Positions 37,416 through 47,055 of a stretch of 64,000 nucleotides of DNA are shown piece by piece (position 1 is the stretch's first letter; every line of letters begins with the position of its first letter). The position numbers and the translations under genes were made by a program. The notes below the pieces were generated by a model that was not told the origin of the DNA, searched no databases, and was given only the letters and a program-made list of their open reading frames with translations. Source of the DNA: Paraburkholderia agricolaris (GTDB lineage: Bacteria; Pseudomonadota; Gammaproteobacteria; Burkholderiales; Burkholderiaceae); contig NZ_QPER01000002.1 of assembly GCF_009455635.1 (NCBI RefSeq), positions 2,852,001 to 2,916,000 on the forward strand. Reading direction: 5' to 3'.

Positions 37416-39032
37416 TCAGGCTTCCAGCCAGACGTTTTCCGCGAACATGAAGCCCATCAGACCGGCCAGCGGAATCGAGCCAAGACCCTTGAGCTTCGAC
37501 GTATAGGCATCGATCGAGCTCTGGAACAGCGGAATGCCGACGCCACCCGTTTCATGCACCAGCACCTGCATATCGCCGTAGATCTTCTTGCGCTTCGCGT
37601 CGTCCGGTTCACCGCGCGCCGCAAGCAGCATCTGGTCGAACTTCGGGCTCTTCCAGTTCGCTTCGTTCCACGGTGCGTCCGACTTGAAGAATTGCGTGAA
37701 GATCACATCGGCGCTGGGGCGCGCGTTGACATTGCCGAAACCCAGCGGATGCTTCATCCAATGATTGGACCAATAGCCGTCGGCCGGCACGCGCGAGACC
37801 TGCAGATTCAGACCGGCTTGCGGCGCCACCTGTTGCAGGAACATCGCCATTTCAACCGATCCTTCCGCCGCCGGCGACGCAAAGATCTGGATCGGCGCGC
37901 TGCCGACTTTGGCCTTCTGGAAATGGAACTTCGCCTTGTCCGGATCGAACGCCCGCTGCGGCAAACCGGCCAGGTAGTACTTGTTGGTCGGATCGATCGG
38001 CTGATCGTTGCCGATCGTCCCGTAACCCTGGAAGATCGCCCGGCGCATCTGCTCGCGATCCTGCAGATACATCATGCCTCGCCGAAAATCGTCGTTGCCG
38101 GTGATGCCGCCTTCGTCACGCACGACCAGATCGGTGTACTGGCCCGTCTTCGTTTCGAGCACGCCGAAACCACCGGCACTCTTGATCTGTGCGGTCGAAC
38201 GCGGGCTCACCGAGTTGATCAGTTGCACGTCGCCGGAGAGCAGCGCGTTGACGCGCGCGGATTCGTCGCCAATGCCGATCAGTTCGACTTCGTCGAGGTG
38301 CGGCAGGCCCGGCTTCCAGTAATTCGCGTTCTTCACCCCGACAGTGCGCACGCCCGGCGAGAATTCCTTGACCTTGAACGGACCGGTGCCGATCGCCGTT
38401 TTGAAGTCTTTGGTGCCGTCCTTGATGATCTGGAAATGCGAGGTGGCGAGAATCACCGGCAGGTCGGCGTTCGGGCCTTCGAGCGTGATCGTTACTTCAT
38501 TCGGTCCGCTCGCCTTCACTTCCTTGATCTGATCGGCAAGTGTTTTCGCTTTCGATGCGGTCGCCGGGTCCTTGTGGCGCATGATCGAATACACGACGTC
38601 CGCCGGCCCGAACGGCTTGCCGTCGTGGAACTGCACGCCCGTGCGCAACTTGACGACCCACACCGTCGCGTCCTTCGTATCGAGCGAGGTGGCAAGCGCC
38701 ATCTTCGCGCCGAGATGCGAGTCGAGTTCGGTCAGGCAGTTGTAGAACATAAAGCCGCGCACGTAATCCGTGCCGAGCGCGCCCTTGGCCGGATCGAGCG
38801 TGTCGGCGGCGGAAGCGGATTGCGTCGCCACCCGGATCTTGCCGCCCTGCTTCGGCTTCGCCTGCGCGAAGGCCGCACCGCTCGCGCTCAACAGGCCGGC
38901 GCCCGTCACCGACATCATCCCGGCCGCCGCCATCGCGCGCAGCACGCCGCGCCGCGACGTGCCTTTTGACGTCAAGCGCTCCAACTCGGCGCCGAGTTGA
39001 AGAGCGTCATGTTGCGAGGTTTCCTTATTCAT
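37416..39032 (-). CDS. Peptide/opine-type ABC substrate-binding protein, Tat signal
   Basis: 538 residues, SBP_bac_5 family, periplasmic. A long n-region precedes a twin-arginine motif (TSRRGVLRAM, about 25-34), a hydrophobic stretch and an AFAQA cleavage site near 56. The mature domain begins GGKIRVATQS and has the LRTGVQFHDGKPFGPADVVYS signature. First transporter gene of the block, after the PuuB-like gene on the same strand. Substrate unknown; the co-encoded oxidases point to an amino-acid derivative. Confidence 0.94.
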   Translation of the reverse strand: MNKETSQHDALQLGAELERLTSKGTSRRGVLRAMAAAGMMSVTGAGLLSASGAAFAQAKPKQGGKIRVATQSASAADTLDPAKGALGTDYVRGFMFYNCLTELDSHLGAKMALATSLDTKDATVWVVKLRTGVQFHDGKPFGPADVVYSIMRHKDPATASKAKTLADQIKEVKASGPNEVTITLEGPNADLPVILATSHFQIIKDGTKDFKTAIGTGPFKVKEFSPGVRTVGVKNANYWKPGLPHLDEVELIGIGDESARVNALLSGDVQLINSVSPRSTAQIKSAGGFGVLETKTGQYTDLVVRDEGGITGNDDFRRGMMYLQDREQMRRAIFQGYGTIGNDQPIDPTNKYYLAGLPQRAFDPDKAKFHFQKAKVGSAPIQIFASPAAEGSVEMAMFLQQVAPQAGLNLQVSRVPADGYWSNHWMKHPLGFGNVNARPSADVIFTQFFKSDAPWNEANWKSPKFDQMLLAARGEPDDAKRKKIYGDMQVLVHETGGVGIPLFQSSIDAYTSKLKGLGSIPLAGLMGFMFAENVWLEA

Positions 39033-39100
39033 CGAACTTCTCCGCGAGGGTGACAGGGATAGCTGCGTGGTTTTTTAGTGGCAAGTACAACAAGGAAGAA

Positions 39101-40375
39101 TCAATAGAAAATGTCTTTGATGCGGTAGTACGTCCCCACCAGCGGCAGGAACCAGGGTTTGCCGGTATGGCCTGGAATCGCCGGCCAATCCGGCTCGCGC
39201 CAGGGATTGCGCTCTTCGTGGCCGTCCATCACGTCGGCCATCACCTGGCCCATATGCGTCGACATCTGCGTGCCGTGGCCGCTGTAGCCCAGCGAGAAAT
39301 AGATGCCGTCGTGCTGCCCGGCATGGGGCAGACGGTCGGCGGTCATATCCACGAGTCCGCCCCAGCAGTAGTCGATGCGGGCTTTCGCCAGCATCGGGAA
39401 CATCGCGGCCAGCCCCTGCTGCAGGATCCTGCCGCTCTTCGCGTCCGACGGCCGCTCGGACGCCGTAAAGCGCGCCCGGCCGCCGAACAGCAGGCGCGAA
39501 TCCGGCGTCACGCGGAAGTAGTTATGCATCAGGCGCGTGGTCGTATAAGCACGGCGGTTCGGAAACACCTGCGTCAGCAACGCCGGCGACAGCGGCTCCG
39601 TCACGACAATGAACGAGCCCACCGGCGCAAGCCGTCGCCGATACCAGCCGAATGGCCCATGCCGCGACGGCCCGGTGGCAATCAGCACCTGCTTCGCGCG
39701 CACTTCGCCACGCGCGGTGGTGACCTTGAAGCCGCTGCCGTCCTTCGCAATCGCGCTGACCGCCGCGTTTTCATAAAGCTTCGCGCCACGACGAACCGCG
39801 GCTTCGGCGAGTCCAACCGTGAACTTGCCCATATGCATCTGGCCGCCATGGCGTTGCAGCAGCCCGCCATAAAAACTGTCCGACTGGATTTCGCTGTGAA
39901 TCCGCTCACGGCCGATTAGTTCGATATCCGTATCGACTTCGCGCCGGATCAACGCCGCCGTCTTCTCCAGATGCGCGAGGTGATGTGGTTTCGACGCCAG
40001 CTTCAGCTTGCCGGTCGCGCTGTAGTCGCAATCGATGCCTTCCTCGCGAACCAGACGCTCGACCGTATCGACCGCATCCGAAAACGCGCGGTAGCAGGCG
40101 CTGGCCCGCTCCACACCCAGTTGTGCGACCAGCGCGACGAAGTCCTGCGCGACACCGGTATTGACCTGGCCGCCGTTGCGCCCCGACGCGCCGCCACCGA
40201 TGCGCCCGGCGTCGAGCACCGTCACCGAGGCACCGCGTTTGCCCAACGCCTGCGCCGCCGACAAGCCGGTGAAGCCGCCACCGATCACGACGACATCGGT
40301 CTGGCCCGCGACCGGACCTTCACTCGCCGAAACCAGCGGCGGCGCGGTGTCGAGCCAATAGGAATCGAGCTTCAT
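39101..40375 (-). CDS. FAD-dependent amine oxidase, PuuB/OrdL-like
   Basis: 424 residues. TDVVVIGGGFTGLSAAQALGKRG at about 26 binds FAD; GASGRNGGQVNTG and GLVDMTADRLPHAG are characteristic of gamma-glutamylputrescine oxidase and relatives. These oxidise an amine to an aldehyde with release of ammonia, which fits the aldehyde dehydrogenase encoded upstream. The frame extends 51 bases further up; MKLDSYWLDTAPP at 40375 is the typical start. Confidence 0.92.
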   Translation of the reverse strand: MKLDSYWLDTAPPLVSASEGPVAGQTDVVVIGGGFTGLSAAQALGKRGASVTVLDAGRIGGGASGRNGGQVNTGVAQDFVALVAQLGVERASACYRAFSDAVDTVERLVREEGIDCDYSATGKLKLASKPHHLAHLEKTAALIRREVDTDIELIGRERIHSEIQSDSFYGGLLQRHGGQMHMGKFTVGLAEAAVRRGAKLYENAAVSAIAKDGSGFKVTTARGEVRAKQVLIATGPSRHGPFGWYRRRLAPVGSFIVVTEPLSPALLTQVFPNRRAYTTTRLMHNYFRVTPDSRLLFGGRARFTASERPSDAKSGRILQQGLAAMFPMLAKARIDYCWGGLVDMTADRLPHAGQHDGIYFSLGYSGHGTQMSTHMGQVMADVMDGHEERNPWREPDWPAIPGHTGKPWFLPLVGTYYRIKDIFY

Positions 40376-40435
40376 CCGGTCTGTCCTTGAGATGGGCAAT
40401 GAGCGAGGCAGTGAACGCGCAAACAACGCTTACCG

Positions 40436-41104
40436 TTACAGGCCGAGTTCCGCGGCCAGATGCGGGATGTCGTTGACTTCGTAGTACTGGTAGTACGGCG
40501 TGGACGGTTCGTGGCCGCGCTTGACGAAGGCCTTGTGCTTGATACCCATGTCGTGCGCGGTCATCAGGTCGTAGCGCAGGCTCGACGACACATGCAGCAC
40601 GTCTTCCGGATTGCAGTTCAACTGGTCGAACATGTATTCGAAGCCCTGCATGCGCGGCTTGTACGACTGCGCCTGCTCGGCCGTGAAGACCGCATGAAAC
40701 GGCGCGCCGAGCTTGTCGACGTTGCTCTGGATCTGGTTGTTCGACGCGTTCGAGAGAATCACCAGCTTGTACTTCTTCGCCAGACGCGAGACACCTTCCG
40801 GCACGTCCGGATGCGGCCCCCAGGTCGGCACGGCGAGATAGATCTTCTCGGCTTCCTGTTCATCGAACGCGACGTTCATGCGCTTGCAGGCGCGGCGCAG
40901 CGCGTTGACCACCACGTCGCGATACGGCTTCCATGCACCCAGCACTTCGTCGCGGCGATAGCCCGCGTAGAACGCCACGAGCTTTTCCAGGTCGTCGGCG
41001 TTCAGCAGGTGACCGAACATTTCGCGAGTCATGTCGGCCATGCGGAATTTCGTGAGCGTGCCGTAGCAGTCGAAGGTGATGTATTTCGGTTCGAATTCGA
41101 TCAT
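40436..41104 (-). CDS. HAD-superfamily hydrolase (haloacid-dehalogenase-like, type II)
   Basis: 222 residues. Motif I FDCYGTL supplies the nucleophile D12; LSNAS is motif II and YKPR has the Lys. Motif IV reads SSSLRYDLMTA rather than the SSNxWD of true L-2-haloacid dehalogenases. The enzyme is therefore closer to the SLYHD-type phosphatase-like members often found beside PuuB-like oxidases, and dehalogenation should not be assumed. ACAGGACTGCACC precedes the ATG. An AT dyad TTAAA/TTTAA (41171-41182) lies upstream. Confidence 0.85.
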   Translation of the reverse strand: MIEFEPKYITFDCYGTLTKFRMADMTREMFGHLLNADDLEKLVAFYAGYRRDEVLGAWKPYRDVVVNALRRACKRMNVAFDEQEAEKIYLAVPTWGPHPDVPEGVSRLAKKYKLVILSNASNNQIQSNVDKLGAPFHAVFTAEQAQSYKPRMQGFEYMFDQLNCNPEDVLHVSSSLRYDLMTAHDMGIKHKAFVKRGHEPSTPYYQYYEVNDIPHLAAELGL

Positions 41105-41296
41105 GGTGCAGTCCTGTCGTGGTGGTGAACCCGGGAGCGAGTTCAGTGGCGAAAGAGAAGCTAATTCCTGTTAAAGATTTAATCAGTGCAAAAACACAGA
41201 TGTTCCTGATTCGAGCGTGGCTGGTGACACAAACCATGCGTTTTGAGGCCGTCGCGCAGCACAGTCTGCGGTGGGCGGGCTGGAAGCCCCGTCCAG

Positions 41297-42772
41297 TCAG
41301 GGCCGCAGGTCGATCAGCACGCTCTTGAAACGCAGGTTTGCCTCGTAGGCCTGGCGGCCCAGGTCCTTGCCGATACCGGAGCGCTTGTAGCCGCCGGTGG
41401 GAATCATGAAGTCGGAGGTACGGCCGTAGCGGTTGACCCAGACCGTCCCCGCCTCGAGGCCACGCACGAAGCGCAGCGCCCGGCCGAGGTCGGCGGTATG
41501 CACGCCGGCGGCAAGCCCGTAGTCGGGATGCTGGGCGAGCGCGAGCGCTTCTTCTTCGGTGTCGAAGGTCTGCAACGTCAGCACGGGGCCGAAGACTTCT
41601 TCGCGCACGGCTTCGGAATGGGCGGTGACGTCCGCGAGCAAAGTCGGGGCATAGAACGCCCCCGCCCCAGCGTCGCTCCGCACGCCGCCGTAACGCAACG
41701 TTGCGCCGGCCTCCAGCGTGCGTCCAACGATCCCTTCGATACGCGCCGCCTGTGGCGCGGAGATGATCGGCGACAAGGTGGTGCCGGCGGCCCACGTCGC
41801 GCCGGGTCTCAACTCGGCGAAGACCTTGCCGATGCGCTCGGCCAGCGGCTCCGCCAGACTGCGCTCGACCAGCAGCCGCGAACCGGCCACGCACACCTGG
41901 CCGGCATTGCCGGTGATCGAGCCGGCGATCCGGCGTGCTACATCGTCCAGACGCGGGGCGTCGGCGAAAACGATCTGCGGACTCTTGCCGCCGAGTTCGA
42001 GCGTGACCGGCTTGGTGCCGCTTTGCGCGCAGGCCGCCATGATTGCGGCGCCGGTGCGCGTGGAGCCGGTGAAGGTGACCTTGCTGATCTTCGGATGACG
42101 CACCAGTTCGTCGCCGGTGACGCGGCCGTCGCCTTGCACCACGTTGAAGATGCCCGCCGGCACGCCCGCCTGCACAGCCAGTTCGGCAAGCCGCAACACC
42201 GAGAACGGCGTCATCTCCGAGGGCTTCAGCACCACGGCGTTACCCGCGGCGAGAGCCGGCGCGATCTTCCACGAAGCCATCACCAGCGGGAAGTTCCATG
42301 GCGCAATCGCACCGATCACGCCGTATGGCTCGGCGATCGTCATGCCGAGATGGTCATGGTCCGTTGCCGCCACGTCGCCGCCCAGCTTGTCGGCGAATTC
42401 AGCGTAGAAGCGAATGCCTTCGGCGGTGAACGGCACGTCCCAGCCAATCGCCTGAGCAATCGGGCGGGTCGAGCCGAGTGCCTCCAGACGGCCCAGATAC
42501 GACGCATCGGCTTCGACCAGTTCGGCGAAACGGCGCAGGATCTTCGCGCGCTCACGCGGCGCCATGCGCGCCCAAGCGCTGGTTCTGAATGCCCGCCACG
42601 CGTTCTGCACCGCGCGATCCACCATTTCGGCGTCGGCGAGCGGCAGCGAAGCGTAGGCCACGCCGTCCGAGGGGCGCACCACCTCGATGCGAGGCTCGCC
42701 GCCTTCCACATACTCGCCGCCGATGAAATGTCCGCTGCGAATCGCGACGTCGTCCGGATTGAAGCTGTCCAT
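41297..42772 (-). CDS. NAD(P)-dependent aldehyde dehydrogenase
   Basis: 491 residues. The conserved Glu is in VTLELGGKSPQ and the catalytic Cys in GNAGQVCVAGSR; the NAD-binding GSTRTGAAI is present. Probably oxidises the aldehyde produced by the amine oxidase to the acid, as PuuC does in putrescine breakdown. The reading frame continues 177 bases upstream, but MDSFNPDDVAIRSGHFIGGEY at 42772, preceded by AGGAAAC, is the family start. First gene of the minus-strand block; its promoter shares the 290-base gap with the GNAT gene. Confidence 0.93.
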   Translation of the reverse strand: MDSFNPDDVAIRSGHFIGGEYVEGGEPRIEVVRPSDGVAYASLPLADAEMVDRAVQNAWRAFRTSAWARMAPRERAKILRRFAELVEADASYLGRLEALGSTRPIAQAIGWDVPFTAEGIRFYAEFADKLGGDVAATDHDHLGMTIAEPYGVIGAIAPWNFPLVMASWKIAPALAAGNAVVLKPSEMTPFSVLRLAELAVQAGVPAGIFNVVQGDGRVTGDELVRHPKISKVTFTGSTRTGAAIMAACAQSGTKPVTLELGGKSPQIVFADAPRLDDVARRIAGSITGNAGQVCVAGSRLLVERSLAEPLAERIGKVFAELRPGATWAAGTTLSPIISAPQAARIEGIVGRTLEAGATLRYGGVRSDAGAGAFYAPTLLADVTAHSEAVREEVFGPVLTLQTFDTEEEALALAQHPDYGLAAGVHTADLGRALRFVRGLEAGTVWVNRYGRTSDFMIPTGGYKRSGIGKDLGRQAYEANLRFKSVLIDLRP

Positions 42773-43062
42773 GAGAAAAGTTTCCTGTGTGACTGGCTGT
42801 GGGTTCCGGGCGGTGCGTCTATGGTGTGTCTGAACAACGCCGCCGCCATGACAAAATCGTAGAGCCGTAGACGCGGCATATGTCGCCGACAAAAATGCCC
42901 GCGCAGCAGAACACGCTTGTAATGCGTGCCCATACCTGGCGTTTTGCATTGATTCGCGATGCGGCCCTGATGAGTGGCCCGGATAAAAAGATCGTCCTAG
43001 TCACGCCACGCGCCGGATGACAAAGTGGCGGCGTAAGCTTTCAGCCATTCAGGGAGTGCGGC

Positions 43063-43947
43063 GTGTCCGATTCGAATACCAGTTCGATTACCTATCGACC
43101 TTTCACCCAGGACCACATTGCCGCCGCGCACGCGCTGACGGTCGAGCTCAAATGGCCGCATCGTGCGGACGACTGGCGTTTCGTCGCGCAACTGGGCGTG
43201 GGTTTCGTCGCGGAAGACGCGAACGGCGTGATCGGCACGGCCTTGTGCTGGAAATACGGCGCCGACCGGGCCTCGCTCGGCATGGTGATCGTGTCCCCCG
43301 AACAGCAAGGGCGCGGCATCGGCAGAAAGCTGATGGAACTGGTGCTGGAGGAACTCGGCGGCCGGATCACGTTTCTGCACGCTACACCGGCGGGCCAGCC
43401 TTTGTACGAGAAGCTCGGCTTTCGCGCGGTCGGCACGCTCGACCAGCATCAGGGCGCGGCATTCCAGCCGCCGCTGGTTTCCTTGCCGCCGGGGGAGCGC
43501 CTGCGCCCGCTCGGCTCGAGCGATACGGCGCGGCTGGTCGAACTGGCGTCGCAGGCAAGCGGCCTCGACCGGGGCGACGTCTTACCCGCACTGCTGAATA
43601 CCGCCGACGGCATCGCCCTCGATCGCGACGGCGAACTGGTCGGCTTCGCGCTGTTTCGCCGCTTCGGCAAAGGCTTTGCGATTGGACCCGTGGTCGCGCC
43701 GGCGTCGGAGGATTCGAGCCGCGCCAAGGCGTTGATCAGCCACTGGCTGGCGCTCAACGAAGGCGTGTTCGTACGCATCGACACGCCAGGCGAGAGCGGG
43801 CTGACCGAATGGCTGACACAGTTGGGGATTCCGCGGGTGGATACGGTCGTCAAAATGGTTCGGCACGCCACGCCGGCCGATCTTGCAGGGGTGGGCAAAA
43901 ACAGCCCCTGTCTGCAATACGGCATCATCAATCAGGCGATCTGCTGA
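43063..43947 (+). CDS. Tandem GNAT-domain acetyltransferase
   Basis: 294 residues with two GNAT-like halves. The first (about 10-140) has the acetyl-CoA loop VSPEQQGRGIGRKLM; the second (about 150-290) is more degenerate but keeps DRDGELVGFALFRRFGKGFAIGPVVA. GTG start. Divergent from aldehyde dehydrogenase and six bases before the reductase gene, so probably one unit with it. Might N-acetylate an amine or amino acid of the same pathway. Confidence 0.87.
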   Translation: MSDSNTSSITYRPFTQDHIAAAHALTVELKWPHRADDWRFVAQLGVGFVAEDANGVIGTALCWKYGADRASLGMVIVSPEQQGRGIGRKLMELVLEELGGRITFLHATPAGQPLYEKLGFRAVGTLDQHQGAAFQPPLVSLPPGERLRPLGSSDTARLVELASQASGLDRGDVLPALLNTADGIALDRDGELVGFALFRRFGKGFAIGPVVAPASEDSSRAKALISHWLALNEGVFVRIDTPGESGLTEWLTQLGIPRVDTVVKMVRHATPADLAGVGKNSPCLQYGIINQAIC

Positions 43948-43953
43948 TCCATC

Positions 43954-44880
43954 ATGGCCTTCCTTTATAAAGCCGACCCGGCGCGTGGCGCGCAATGGGC
44001 CAGACTCTTCGCGCAGAAAGCACCGGATCTGCCGTTTCACGTCTGGCCCGATCTCGGCGACCCGGCCGCGATCCGCTACCTTGCCGCCTGGCAACCACCG
44101 GACAATCCCACCCTCACCTTCCCGAACCTCGAAATCGTTTTCTCGGTCGGCGCCGGCATCGATCAGTTCGACCTGTCAGGCGTGCCGGCGCATATACCGG
44201 TGGTGCGGATGATCGAGCCGGGCATTATTGAAGGGATGGTCGAGTACGTCACACAAGCCGTGCTGACGATTCATCGCGATCTGTTCGACTACGGTTTCCA
44301 GCAACAACAGCAAGTCTGGCGTGAACTGCCGCTCAAACCGGCCAGTGAACGCCGCGTTGGCGTGCTGGGGCTCGGCGTGCTGGGCACGGCAGTGCTGGAA
44401 AAACTACGGCTATTCGGTTTCGCCTGCGCGGGTTGGAGCCGCTCGCCACGCGAGATCGAAGGCGTTGAGTGCTATGCCGGCGAAGGCGCGCTGGACGGGT
44501 TTCTCGCTCGCACCGACATCCTGATCTGCCTGTTGCCGCTGACGCCGGCGACACGCGGCCTGCTCGATGCCGAACTGTTCGCGAAGCTGCCGCGCGGTGC
44601 GTCGCTGATTCAAACCGGGCGCGGACCGCATCTGAACCAGCCGGATCTGCTCGCATCGTTGGAGAGCGGTCAGTTGCACAGCGCGATTCTCGACGTCACC
44701 GATCCCGAGCCGCTGCCCGCCGGGCATCCGTTGTGGATGCATCCACGGGTACGCATCACACCTCATATCGCCAGCGCAACACGGCCGGAGAGCGCCGTCG
44801 ACGTGGTGCTCGAGAATCTGCGCCGCCATCGCGAAGGCCTGCCGATGCTCGGTCAGATCGACCGGACCCAAGGGTATTGA
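43954..44880 (+). CDS. ghrA: Glyoxylate/hydroxypyruvate reductase A-like dehydrogenase
   Basis: 308 residues, the GhrA length and pattern. VGVLGLGVLGTAVLEKLRLFGF binds NADPH; the QTGRGPHLNQPDL Arg, DVTDPEPLPAGHPLW Glu and TPHIASAT His form the active site. Reduces glyoxylate or hydroxypyruvate in the cytoplasm. Next to amine-catabolic genes it may handle a 2-oxo-acid product. Confidence 0.88.
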   Translation: MAFLYKADPARGAQWARLFAQKAPDLPFHVWPDLGDPAAIRYLAAWQPPDNPTLTFPNLEIVFSVGAGIDQFDLSGVPAHIPVVRMIEPGIIEGMVEYVTQAVLTIHRDLFDYGFQQQQQVWRELPLKPASERRVGVLGLGVLGTAVLEKLRLFGFACAGWSRSPREIEGVECYAGEGALDGFLARTDILICLLPLTPATRGLLDAELFAKLPRGASLIQTGRGPHLNQPDLLASLESGQLHSAILDVTDPEPLPAGHPLWMHPRVRITPHIASATRPESAVDVVLENLRRHREGLPMLGQIDRTQGY

Positions 44881-45070
44881 ACGCGGCGCCGCGGCGCCGA
44901 ATGAAACGCCCGCCCGGCGCGGCTTTTCTGCGTCCGCAGCAGAAAATGCCGCGACCGGGTATCAAAACGCATCGGACGCGCTTTTCAGAGAATTGTTTAG
45001 GTGAGCAGGCAATCGTCGTGGGTCAGTAGTATGGAACGGTCAACAGCCCCTTCCGCGACGAGAAACCATC

Positions 45071-46468
45071 ATGCCGATTCAGTCACTCATTGAAGCCGAC
45101 CGCAAGCATCTGATCCACCCGGTTATCAGCTACCGCGCGCACGAAGCCCGCGGCGTCACCGTCCTCGAGTCCGCCCGCGGTGCGTTCCTGCGCGACGCGG
45201 CCGGCAACGAACTGCTCGACGCCTTCTCCGGTCTGTGGTGCGTGAACGTGGGCTACGGCCAGCAAAGCATTGTCGACGCCGCGACCGAGCAGATGAAGAA
45301 ACTGCCCTACGCGACCAGCTATTTCCATTTCGGCTCGGCCCCGGCAATCGAACTGGCGCAAAAGCTGGTAGAGGTCTCGCCCGCTTCGCTCCAACATGTG
45401 TACTTCACACTCGGCGGGTCCGATGCAGTCGATTCGGCCATCCGTTTCATCACGCACTACTTCAACGCAACCGGGCGGCCGGCGAAGAAGCACATCATCG
45501 CGCTGCAACGCGGCTACCACGGTTCGTCGACGATGGGCGCGGGGCTCACCGCGCTGTCCGCGTTTCATCGCAATTTCGACCTGCCGTTGCCGAATCAGCA
45601 TCATCTGCCGTCACCGTATGCCTACCGTAACGATTTCGCCGACGACGCCGCGTTGATCGCCGCTTCGGTGGATGCGCTCGAAGCGAAAGTGGCCGAGCTC
45701 GGCGCGGACAACGTCGCAGCCTTCTTCTGCGAACCGATCCAGGGCTCGGGCGGCGTGATCGTGCCGCCAGTCGGCTGGCTGAAAGCGATGCGCGACAGTT
45801 GCCGTAAGCTTGGCATTCTGTTCGTCGCCGATGAGGTCATTACCGGTTTCGGCCGTACGGGTCCGCTATTCGCCTGCCAGGGTGAAAACGTCGAGCCGGA
45901 TCTGATGACCGTGGCGAAAGGCCTGACCGCCGGTTATGCGCCGATGGGCGCCGTGCTGATGTCCGACGAAATCTATCAAGGCATCGCGGACGGCGACGCC
46001 GCAGCGGTTGTCGGCCATGGTCATACGTACTCGGCGCATCCGGTCAGCGCCGCAATCGGTCTCGAAGTGCTGCGCCTCTATCACGAGGGCGGCCTGCTCG
46101 CGAACGGCGTCGCCCGTGGCCCGCGCTTCGCAGGCGGCCTCGACGCGCTGCTCGCGCATCCGCTGGTGGGCGACTCGCGCCATCGCGGCCTGCTCGGTGC
46201 ACTCGAACTGGTGTCGGACAAAGATAGCAAGGCAGGTTTCGACCCGTCGCTGAAACTGTCGGACCGGATCGCCGCCGCGGCGTATGAAAACCGCCTGATT
46301 TTCCGCGCGTTCGGCGACAACATTCTCGGCTTTGCGCCGGCGCTGTCGTACACCGAGGCAGAGTTCGATCTGATGTTCGAGCGCCTCGAAAAGACCCTCG
46401 ACGACGTTCTCGCGCAAGCCGAGGTCCGGGCCGCGTTGAACGTCAAAATTCATGCCACTGCGTGCTAG
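45071..46468 (+). CDS. Class-III (omega) aminotransferase
   Basis: 465 residues, fold-type I PLP enzyme. The cofactor Lys is in DLMTVAKGLTAGYAPMGAV, the Asp in FVADEVITGFGRTG, and GYHGSSTMGAGLTAL is conserved. It belongs with omega-amino-acid:pyruvate and putrescine aminotransferases, converting a terminal amine to an aldehyde. Followed by an Lrp regulator 53 bases downstream on the same strand. Confidence 0.93.
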   Translation: MPIQSLIEADRKHLIHPVISYRAHEARGVTVLESARGAFLRDAAGNELLDAFSGLWCVNVGYGQQSIVDAATEQMKKLPYATSYFHFGSAPAIELAQKLVEVSPASLQHVYFTLGGSDAVDSAIRFITHYFNATGRPAKKHIIALQRGYHGSSTMGAGLTALSAFHRNFDLPLPNQHHLPSPYAYRNDFADDAALIAASVDALEAKVAELGADNVAAFFCEPIQGSGGVIVPPVGWLKAMRDSCRKLGILFVADEVITGFGRTGPLFACQGENVEPDLMTVAKGLTAGYAPMGAVLMSDEIYQGIADGDAAAVVGHGHTYSAHPVSAAIGLEVLRLYHEGGLLANGVARGPRFAGGLDALLAHPLVGDSRHRGLLGALELVSDKDSKAGFDPSLKLSDRIAAAAYENRLIFRAFGDNILGFAPALSYTEAEFDLMFERLEKTLDDVLAQAEVRAALNVKIHATAC

Positions 46469-46521
46469 AGTAGAGGACTCTTCGAGACCCTTTCACCCTT
46501 CGCCGGAGCGACACCGTTACG

Positions 46522-47019
46522 ATGAGCAGCGACAGCAAGCTGGACCGGATTGACCTGCGCATACTTTCCCAGTTGCAAAAGAAAGGCCGCATAACCAACG
46601 TCGAGCTTGCCGACGCGGTTGGCCTTTCGCCCAGTCCTTGCCTGATCCGGGTCAAGCGTCTGGAGAAAGCCGGCTACATCATCGGATACGGTGCGCAGAT
46701 CCAGCTCGAAAAGCTCGGCGACGTGCAGATCGTGTTTACCGAGGTCACGCTCGCCGATCATCGGCGGGAAGATTTCATCAAGTTCGTGAATGCGATCAAG
46801 GACGTCGACGAGATCGTCGAGTGTCATCTGGCGAGCGGCGGCTATGACTATCTGCTGAAGTTCGTCACGCGCAGCGTGAGCCACTATCAGAGCATCGTCG
46901 AGGGTCTGCTGGAGCGCGATATCGGCATCGAAAAGTACTTCAGCTACGTCATCATCAAATCGCCGTTCGTGAAGAGCCACTACCCGCTCGAAACGTTGTT
47001 CTCGCAGAACCACAACTAA
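46522..47019 (+). CDS. Lrp/AsnC-family transcriptional regulator
   Basis: 165 residues: HTH (about 8-60, LDRIDLRILSQLQKKGRITNVELADAVGLSPSPCLIRVKRLEKAG) and a RAM amino-acid-binding domain (about 70-150). Probably senses an amino acid and controls the adjacent aminotransferase and possibly the whole 30.7-46.5 kb block. Convergent with the LptD paralogue. Confidence 0.94.
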   Translation: MSSDSKLDRIDLRILSQLQKKGRITNVELADAVGLSPSPCLIRVKRLEKAGYIIGYGAQIQLEKLGDVQIVFTEVTLADHRREDFIKFVNAIKDVDEIVECHLASGGYDYLLKFVTRSVSHYQSIVEGLLERDIGIEKYFSYVIIKSPFVKSHYPLETLFSQNHN

Positions 47020-47055
47020 TGCAACGGCCCGGCACGAATTCGCGGCCGGCGCCCG

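Noticed and set aside
37218..38969. 583-codon open frame antisense to the ABC binding protein
   Set aside because: Shadow of a well-supported gene with signal peptide and family signature.
41243..42862. 539-codon open frame antisense to aldehyde dehydrogenase
   Set aside because: Shadow; Arg/His/Gly-rich with no fold signature.
44884..44899. 16-bp GC palindrome after ghrA as an operator
   Set aside because: CGGCGCCG repeats arise easily in GC-rich DNA, and it lies right after a stop codon with no promoter nearby.
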